The position numbers and the translations under genes were made by a program. DNA of 9,058 nt, taken from JBLXBZ01 sp048265185. GTDB lineage: Bacteria > Pseudomonadota > Alphaproteobacteria > Rhizobiales > Stappiaceae. Position 1 is the stretch's first letter, and each line of letters opens with the position of its first letter. The notes beneath the pieces are model-generated. The model saw nothing but the letters and a program-made list of their open reading frames with translations, had not been told where the DNA came from and did not search any database. Location of the stretch: assembly GCA_048265185.1 (NCBI GenBank), contig JBLXBZ010000023.1, positions 1-9,058 of the forward strand, given 5' to 3'. Below, piece by piece: positions 6,150 through 9,058 of the stretch.

Positions 6150-7079
6150 ATGGCGATCCTGTGCTGTAACAGTTGGCGAAAGGCCTATTTTGAAAAGTTC
6201 GGTTTTCCCGACACCGCCGCCGTGCCAACTGACGACGCAGATGCCTACCGGCTAAACCCGGACCATCATTGGCTGTTCAACAAACTGCATCTGGCAGAAC
6301 TCCAGGGATTGCGGGCCGGCCCATTCGGGGTTCTGCCAACGCTGGAGCCGCTTTTCGCCAAGCCGATCTACAATCTCTCCGGCATGTCCGTGGGCGCGCG
6401 CAAGTTTGAGACAATCGATGAGTTTGAAAGCACGCTGCGCCCCGGCATGATGTGGTGCGAATTCCTGGAAGGGCCGCACTACAGTGTCGACTGCATCGCC
6501 GTTCAGGGAGAGATGCCCTGGATCTGCATCACCAGGGGATATCCGCTGGCCAAGGGCACCTGGGATTACTGGCACGTCAATATGCCCGCCGCGCCCGAGG
6601 TCGAAGCCCATCTGCGGGACTTCATCGCCCGGCATCTGGGTGATTATACCGGAGCGCTCAATTTCGAAGTTATCGGCACCAAGATCATCGAGGCGCATCC
6701 CCGGATCGCCGTGCAATGGGTAGACCTTTATGGCGATGGCTTCGTGCGGGCACTACACCATCTGCACGAGACGGGCCACTGGGAATACGAGCCCGAGGAC
6801 CCGAGCGGCTATAGCGTCGTGGCATTTGCCCCACCCGCCTATTACCCGCCGCCAGCGCCAGAGCTGTGGGAGCAATGGAACGCGACCGAGGGCGTCACCT
6901 ATATGCAGCTCCCCTCCTACGCGCCGGACGGCACTTTCAAGACCCTCGGCATGCCGGAAGGTGGAATGCGCCTCATCGTGATCAACACCCGCACCCTCGA
7001 GCCCGCCATGGCGCTGCGGGAAGATCTGGTCGCGCACTATCTTGGCTCAGAAGAAACCCCACTGAGCCTTACGGCTTGA
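6150..7079 (+). CDS. ATP-grasp-like protein of unknown function
   Basis: A 309-residue protein without signal peptide or membrane segment, starting three bases after the cytochrome stop. AGGAAG at 6133-6138 inside the cytochrome's last codons serves as ribosome binding site, so translation is probably coupled. Residues about 40-190 look like an ATP-grasp nucleotide-binding region: NKLHLAELQGL (44-54), KPIYNLSGMSVGARKF (71-86) with Lys71 as candidate ATP-binding lysine and a Gly-rich loop, a hinge-like CEFLEGPHYSVDCI (103-116), and GALNFEVIGTKIIEAHPR (168-185), equivalent to the 'E-I-N-P-R' metal/ATP site but with His183 in place of Asn. The usual N-terminal pre-ATP-grasp domain is missing: only about 65 residues precede Lys71. 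The C-terminal third (about 195-309), with a Pro/Tyr stretch at 228-236, is unassigned. ATP-grasp enzymes join a carboxylate to an amine or similar group; the substrate here is unknown. The replaced Asn leaves open that it binds but does not use ATP. Confidence 0.85.
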   Translation: MAILCCNSWRKAYFEKFGFPDTAAVPTDDADAYRLNPDHHWLFNKLHLAELQGLRAGPFGVLPTLEPLFAKPIYNLSGMSVGARKFETIDEFESTLRPGMMWCEFLEGPHYSVDCIAVQGEMPWICITRGYPLAKGTWDYWHVNMPAAPEVEAHLRDFIARHLGDYTGALNFEVIGTKIIEAHPRIAVQWVDLYGDGFVRALHHLHETGHWEYEPEDPSGYSVVAFAPPAYYPPPAPELWEQWNATEGVTYMQLPSYAPDGTFKTLGMPEGGMRLIVINTRTLEPAMALREDLVAHYLGSEETPLSLTA

Positions 7080-7086
7080 GAAAGGG

Positions 7087-7121
7087 CTGGCGGGGGAGAG
7101 CAATTTCGCCCCAGCCGCCAG
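7087..7121 (+). terminator. Possible intrinsic terminator after the cytochrome/ATP-grasp operon
   Basis: CTGGCGG (7087-7093) pairs perfectly with CCGCCAG (7115-7121), and inside it GGG (7094-7096) can pair with CCC (7110-7112), with a 2-base bulge. The stem begins seven bases after the ATP-grasp-like stop codon. The following T-rich stretch (GTTTT at 7133-7137) is about 12 bases away and short, so termination efficiency is doubtful. It may also protect the 3' end of the message. Confidence 0.35.
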
Positions 7122-7135
7122 TTCCGGTCCGCGTT

Positions 7136-7218
7136 TTACTTCTTGTCGAGACCGTGCATTACGCCCTCACGATAGACCTCCAGGCCAAGCTGAAGCCGGT
7201 GATCCTGATGTCTCGGGC
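7136..7218 (-). pseudogene. Possible 3' remnant of a regulator-like gene
   Basis: On the - strand, directly after two in-frame TGA codons, the frame reads HQDHRLQLGLEVYREG and then VMHGLDKK before TAA (complement of 7136-7138). There is no start codon upstream in this frame that could make it a gene. The pattern D-x-R-x-x-x-G-L-x-x-x-x-x-G near a C-terminus is like the last helix of many TetR-family regulators, so it could be the tail of a decayed one. The segment 7184-7203 is identical to 2161-2180, where it encodes HRLQLG of the glyoxalase-like protein in the same phase, followed in both by VY-x-E-x-V. Kinship with that gene is therefore the alternative reading. Neither is proved by so short a piece. 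Confidence 0.3.
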
Positions 7219-7254
7219 TTCATCATATGCCTCTGCCCCTCTCGAGAAGATCTC

Positions 7255-7674
7255 CTAGATCGGCTTTGCGATCGCGAGAATGGCAATGATCAGCATGGCA
7301 AGCACAAGACCAGCGCCGGCGCCGGTCATCCCTTCCGCCAGCGTTCCGTCCCGCGCGGATCGCCGTAACCGTCCCGACTGCAGGCCATGAAAGGCCGACA
7401 CGGCAACGACGATGGCGAGCTTGACCGTCAGCCAGGTTGACGGAAACCATTCCGCCCATACCGCCAGGGTAATCCCGAATATCCAGGCCAGCAGCAAAGC
7501 CGGTGTCACGACCTGACGGTCGAACCGGGCCAGAGCCGTGAGTGTTCCCGCCTGCTGATCCTGCGGTGAGCGCGACACGGCAGCCAGCATGCGGTCCAGT
7601 GCCAACATACCGCCGACAAGGAACACCACCGCGGTGACATGCGCGGCCACGAGGAACGGATAAAACGCCATCAT
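7255..7674 (-). CDS. CopD/HemJ-like four-helix membrane protein
   Basis: A 139-residue integral membrane protein with four predicted hydrophobic segments at about 4-25, 56-75, 80-98 and 118-136. The layout FYPFLVAAHVTAVVFLVGG (4-22) with His12, then RQVVTPALLLAWIFG (53-67), WLTVKL (81-86) and FHGLQSGRLRR (95-105) with His96 resembles CopD-domain and HemJ-type proteins, where conserved His residues in the helices are thought to bind haem or metal. I cannot separate a copper-related role from a haem-pathway role. The frame is open for 83 codons upstream of the chosen start, but that stretch overlaps the DUF3817 gene. The double ATG at 7674-7669 begins two bases after that gene's stop, fits the first membrane helix and gives the usual family length. 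It is the last gene of the tetR-DUF3817 operon and probably translated by coupling. Confidence 0.8.
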   Translation of the reverse strand: MMAFYPFLVAAHVTAVVFLVGGMLALDRMLAAVSRSPQDQQAGTLTALARFDRQVVTPALLLAWIFGITLAVWAEWFPSTWLTVKLAIVVAVSAFHGLQSGRLRRSARDGTLAEGMTGAGAGLVLAMLIIAILAIAKPI

Positions 7675-7676
7675 CT

Positions 7677-8033
7677 CTACCTGCTCTGTGCGCCGCTGAA
7701 TGCCCCTGCCCTGCGACGTAGCCAGGAAATGTTGAAATATCCAGCAAACGGCAGGAAAGCGACGAGGAACAACCGGGCCGTGTCGCGCTTGCTCCATCCG
7801 CCGCCCGACGCGGTTTGCAGCGCGGTCCAGATATAGGCCAGAAAGGCAAGACCATGCACGGGGCCGAGGATCCGGGTCCCGAGCGGCCAGTCGTACAGAT
7901 GCTTCGCAGGCACCGCGACACATACCAGAACAACCAGTGTCGTCGCCTCGATGATCGATAGAAGCTCCAGCCGTTTCAGCTGGTCCTGCTCAAGCGTGTC
8001 GGTCGAGCGCGGGGGCATTGGCTGGTCAGTCAT
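7677..8033 (-). CDS. DUF3817 family membrane protein
   Basis: A 118-residue membrane protein matching DUF3817 as I know it: RLELLSIIEATTLVVLVCVA (21-40) with Glu29 in the first helix, VPAKHLYDWP (41-50), the signature GPVHGLAFLAYIW (57-69), and a third hydrophobic segment LFLVAFLPFAGYF (88-100) followed by a basic tail. Function of the family is unknown. The start at 8033 is chosen because a strong Shine-Dalgarno GGAGGGA (- strand, 8045-8039) stands five bases before it. A GTG at 8138, overlapping the tetR stop as GTGA, would add 35 residues unlike the family and is less likely. The Shine-Dalgarno lies inside a perfect hairpin (8041-8057). The next gene begins two bases after this stop codon. 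Confidence 0.85.
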   Translation of the reverse strand: MTDQPMPPRSTDTLEQDQLKRLELLSIIEATTLVVLVCVAVPAKHLYDWPLGTRILGPVHGLAFLAYIWTALQTASGGGWSKRDTARLFLVAFLPFAGYFNISWLRRRAGAFSGAQSR

Positions 8034-8040
8034 CGGCGTC

Positions 8041-8057
8041 CCTCCGGAAGCCGGAGG
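8041..8057 (-). promoter_or_regulatory. Perfect hairpin burying the DUF3817 ribosome binding site
   Basis: On the - strand CCTCCGG, loop CTT, CCGGAGG: a 7-bp GC-rich stem with a 3-base loop. Its 3' arm contains the GGAGG core of the Shine-Dalgarno of the DUF3817 gene, whose ATG is seven bases past the stem. In the mRNA the site should be largely closed unless opened by a translating ribosome, a protein or another RNA. No T-tract follows, so it is not an intrinsic terminator. The structure is seen; regulation is inferred. Confidence 0.5.
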
Positions 8058-8134
8058 CTGGAACAGGTTGCCGGAGATCTTTCCGCGCTTTCGATAAAAG
8101 CCAGGGCAACGGGAGTAAACGACAAGGGCATGGA

Positions 8135-8755
8135 TCACGTTTCCGGTTGTGTTTCGCCCGGCGCGGGCGCGCCCCGGTATCGCCGGACCAGGGCATCGAC
8201 GGCATGGGCCGCGCGCGCATCCGCACTTTCGTCACGGATGAAGCGGCTCGAAGCATGATGGCTGAGGTAAATCCCGCAGAGCTCCCAGATGAATTGCTCC
8301 ACATCGGTATCGGCCGACAGATGTCCCGCCGCCACCGCCTCGCGCACGAGCTGGCCCAGCACTGCGCGCCATTCCGCTTCGAGCTGCAGGGCGTGATCGC
8401 GCACGTCGCTTTCGATATCGTCCAGCTCGAACAATGCCGCCGCCACGGGACAACCGCCGCTGAGCCCGGCCCGGCGCGACCAGCCGAACCACAACCCGGC
8501 AAGGGCCAGCAGACGCGGCAAACCGGCCGGTGCCTGCATCGCGGGCTGAAGCACCACGCGCTCGGCCGCCCGCACGGTTTCGTCGAGCAGATCGATCTGC
8601 AGCTGCTCCTTCGAGCGAAAATGCGCAAAAAGCCCGCTTTTCGACAAACCCGACACCTCGGCAAGCCGCCCGATCGTCACGCCGGAAAGACCAAGCGCAC
8701 TGACCTGATCGATCCCGTCTCTCAGAAGTTTCTGTTTGGTTTCATGTCTCTTCAT
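8135..8755 (-). CDS. TetR-family transcriptional repressor
   Basis: A 206-residue DNA-binding regulator of usual family length. The N-terminal TetR domain spans about residues 5-55, with helix-turn-helix VTIGRLAEVSGLSKSGLFAHF (26-46) and the conserved 'K-S-x-L-x-x-H-F-x-S-K-E' run. The ligand-binding part has GGCPVAAALFELDD (100-113) and AGHLSADTDVEQFIWELCGI (143-162), which resemble the TetR C-terminal type with a 'GCP' motif. The inducer is unknown. The start at 8755 is supported by the placement of the promoter: there is no ribosome binding site upstream (only A/T), and transcription should begin at or beside the ATG. A palindrome in the promoter spacer suggests autorepression. It is followed on the same strand, after 101 bases, by the DUF3817 and CopD-like genes, its likely co-transcribed targets. 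Confidence 0.95.
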   Translation of the reverse strand: MKRHETKQKLLRDGIDQVSALGLSGVTIGRLAEVSGLSKSGLFAHFRSKEQLQIDLLDETVRAAERVVLQPAMQAPAGLPRLLALAGLWFGWSRRAGLSGGCPVAAALFELDDIESDVRDHALQLEAEWRAVLGQLVREAVAAGHLSADTDVEQFIWELCGIYLSHHASSRFIRDESADARAAHAVDALVRRYRGAPAPGETQPET

Positions 8756-8761
8756 AAAAAA

Positions 8762-8790
8762 TTAATACGAACGGTCGTTCTTTTTTTCAA
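8762..8790 (-). promoter_or_regulatory. tetR promoter with operator palindrome in its spacer
   Basis: Read on the - strand: TTGAAA (8790-8785), a spacer of exactly 17 bases, TATTAA (8767-8762). The spacer contains the perfect palindrome GAACG-AC-CGTTC (8780-8769), the size and position expected of a TetR-family operator that blocks polymerase. Six bases lie between the -10 and the ATG at 8755, so the message is predicted to be leaderless. Matches to consensus are four of six at each element, and the spacing is optimal. Confidence 0.7.
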
Positions 8791-8811
8791 GAAAATTCGA
8801 CAGGACCAACT

Positions 8812-8872
8812 TTGCAGGCAGACGCCTGTGCAAGCGGCACGTTGAACAGCACACCGGGGACAGACTCCCCGG
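8812..8872. other. Two hairpins between the GST-like gene and tetR
   Basis: CCGGGG (8854-8859) and CCCCGG (8867-8872) form a perfect 6-bp GC stem with a 7-base loop, downstream of the GST-like stop on the - strand. No T-run follows in either direction, so it is at best a weak terminator. A second imperfect hairpin, TTG-CAGGC (8812-8819) with GCCTG-TG-CAA (8824-8833), has a 4-base loop and a 2-base bulge. Together they may separate the GST-like transcript from the tetR promoter. Otherwise I see no gene in the roughly 170 bp of this gap. Confidence 0.3.
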
Positions 8873-8924
8873 AGATACGTCTCGGCAGCCCCGCGTCGGG
8901 CGATTAATGCGAGGCGGCTGAGTT

Positions 8925-9058
8925 TCAGCGGGTCAGCGGACGGAGCGCATCCTGACTTGGCGCGCTGTCGGCGACGGACGCGATGGCGTCATAGGCATCC
9001 GACCAGGCGGCAAGTGCCGGATAACTCTCCCGCCAGTCCGTCACCAGTTCGTAGAACT
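8925..9058 (-). CDS. Probable glutathione S-transferase-like protein, C-terminal fragment
   Basis: The last 43 codons of a gene that enters the window from its right edge; the stop is TGA (complement of 8925-8927). The visible tail begins FYELVTDWRESYPALAAWSD and ends PLTR. 'DWR..YP.L.AW.DA' followed by an Ala/Ser stretch and a final 'P' is how the helical C-terminal domain of many bacterial glutathione S-transferases ends ('P.L.AW.......S...T.P'). If right, it is a cytosolic thiol-transfer or detoxification enzyme. The thioredoxin-fold part that would prove it is outside the window. It lies upstream of and in the same direction as tetR, separated by about 170 bases with hairpins and a promoter. 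Confidence 0.5.
   Translation of the reverse strand, partial: FYELVTDWRESYPALAAWSDAYDAIASVADSAPSQDALRPLTR

Noticed and set aside
7223..7933. A 236-codon open frame on the - strand
   Set aside because: It overlaps both the CopD-like and DUF3817 genes in another frame; those two have membrane helices and family signatures, this one has neither.
8018..8845. A 275-codon open frame on the + strand
   Set aside because: Antisense to the TetR gene and running through its promoter; no recognisable motif.

Overview
The window is a 9 kb, GC-rich stretch of bacterial chromosome. A TonB-dependent receptor tail, several periplasmic proteins with Sec signal peptides, and the TetR, DUF2218 and DUF3817 families point to a Gram-negative proteobacterium. 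Gene content and codon use suggest an alphaproteobacterium, but no rRNA or marker gene settles this. I see no tRNA, rRNA, CRISPR array, transposase or phage gene.

Left part (1-1649, + strand): the end of a TonB-dependent outer-membrane receptor, a periplasmic iron/cobalamin-type ABC substrate-binding protein, and a small DUF2218 protein. They form a tightly spaced operon that looks like metal-chelate (siderophore, haem or corrinoid) uptake. The permease and ATPase genes are not in view. A VOC/glyoxalase-like gene (1666-2304) runs convergently against it on the - strand.

Middle part (2305-7135): an AT-richer non-coding stretch of about 455 bp holds two promoter-like elements, a possible 26-codon ORF and a hairpin around a ribosome binding site. 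It is followed by the main gene of the window, a secreted 1128-residue cytochrome with six CXXCH haem-binding motifs. Its N-terminal third resembles cytochrome P460, followed by five haem motifs and a C-terminal beta-rich region. Three bases after its stop begins an ATP-grasp-like protein with a short N-terminus. The two look translationally coupled, and this pair is the best candidate here for an undescribed system: a periplasmic redox protein made together with a cytoplasmic ligase-like protein of unknown substrate.

Right part (7136-9058, - strand): read in the direction of transcription, this is the 3' end of a probable glutathione S-transferase-like gene, then a TetR-family repressor, a DUF3817 membrane protein and a CopD/HemJ-like four-helix membrane protein. 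The tetR promoter is unusually clear: a -35, a 17-bp spacer filled by a 12-bp palindrome, and a -10 placed so that the transcript should start at or next to the ATG. This implies a leaderless, autoregulated repressor. The next gene has its Shine-Dalgarno sequence inside a perfect 7-bp hairpin. Between the two convergent blocks (7136-7218) lies what looks like the broken tail of another regulator gene; it shares an exact 20-bp stretch, in the same reading phase, with the glyoxalase-like gene 5 kb away.
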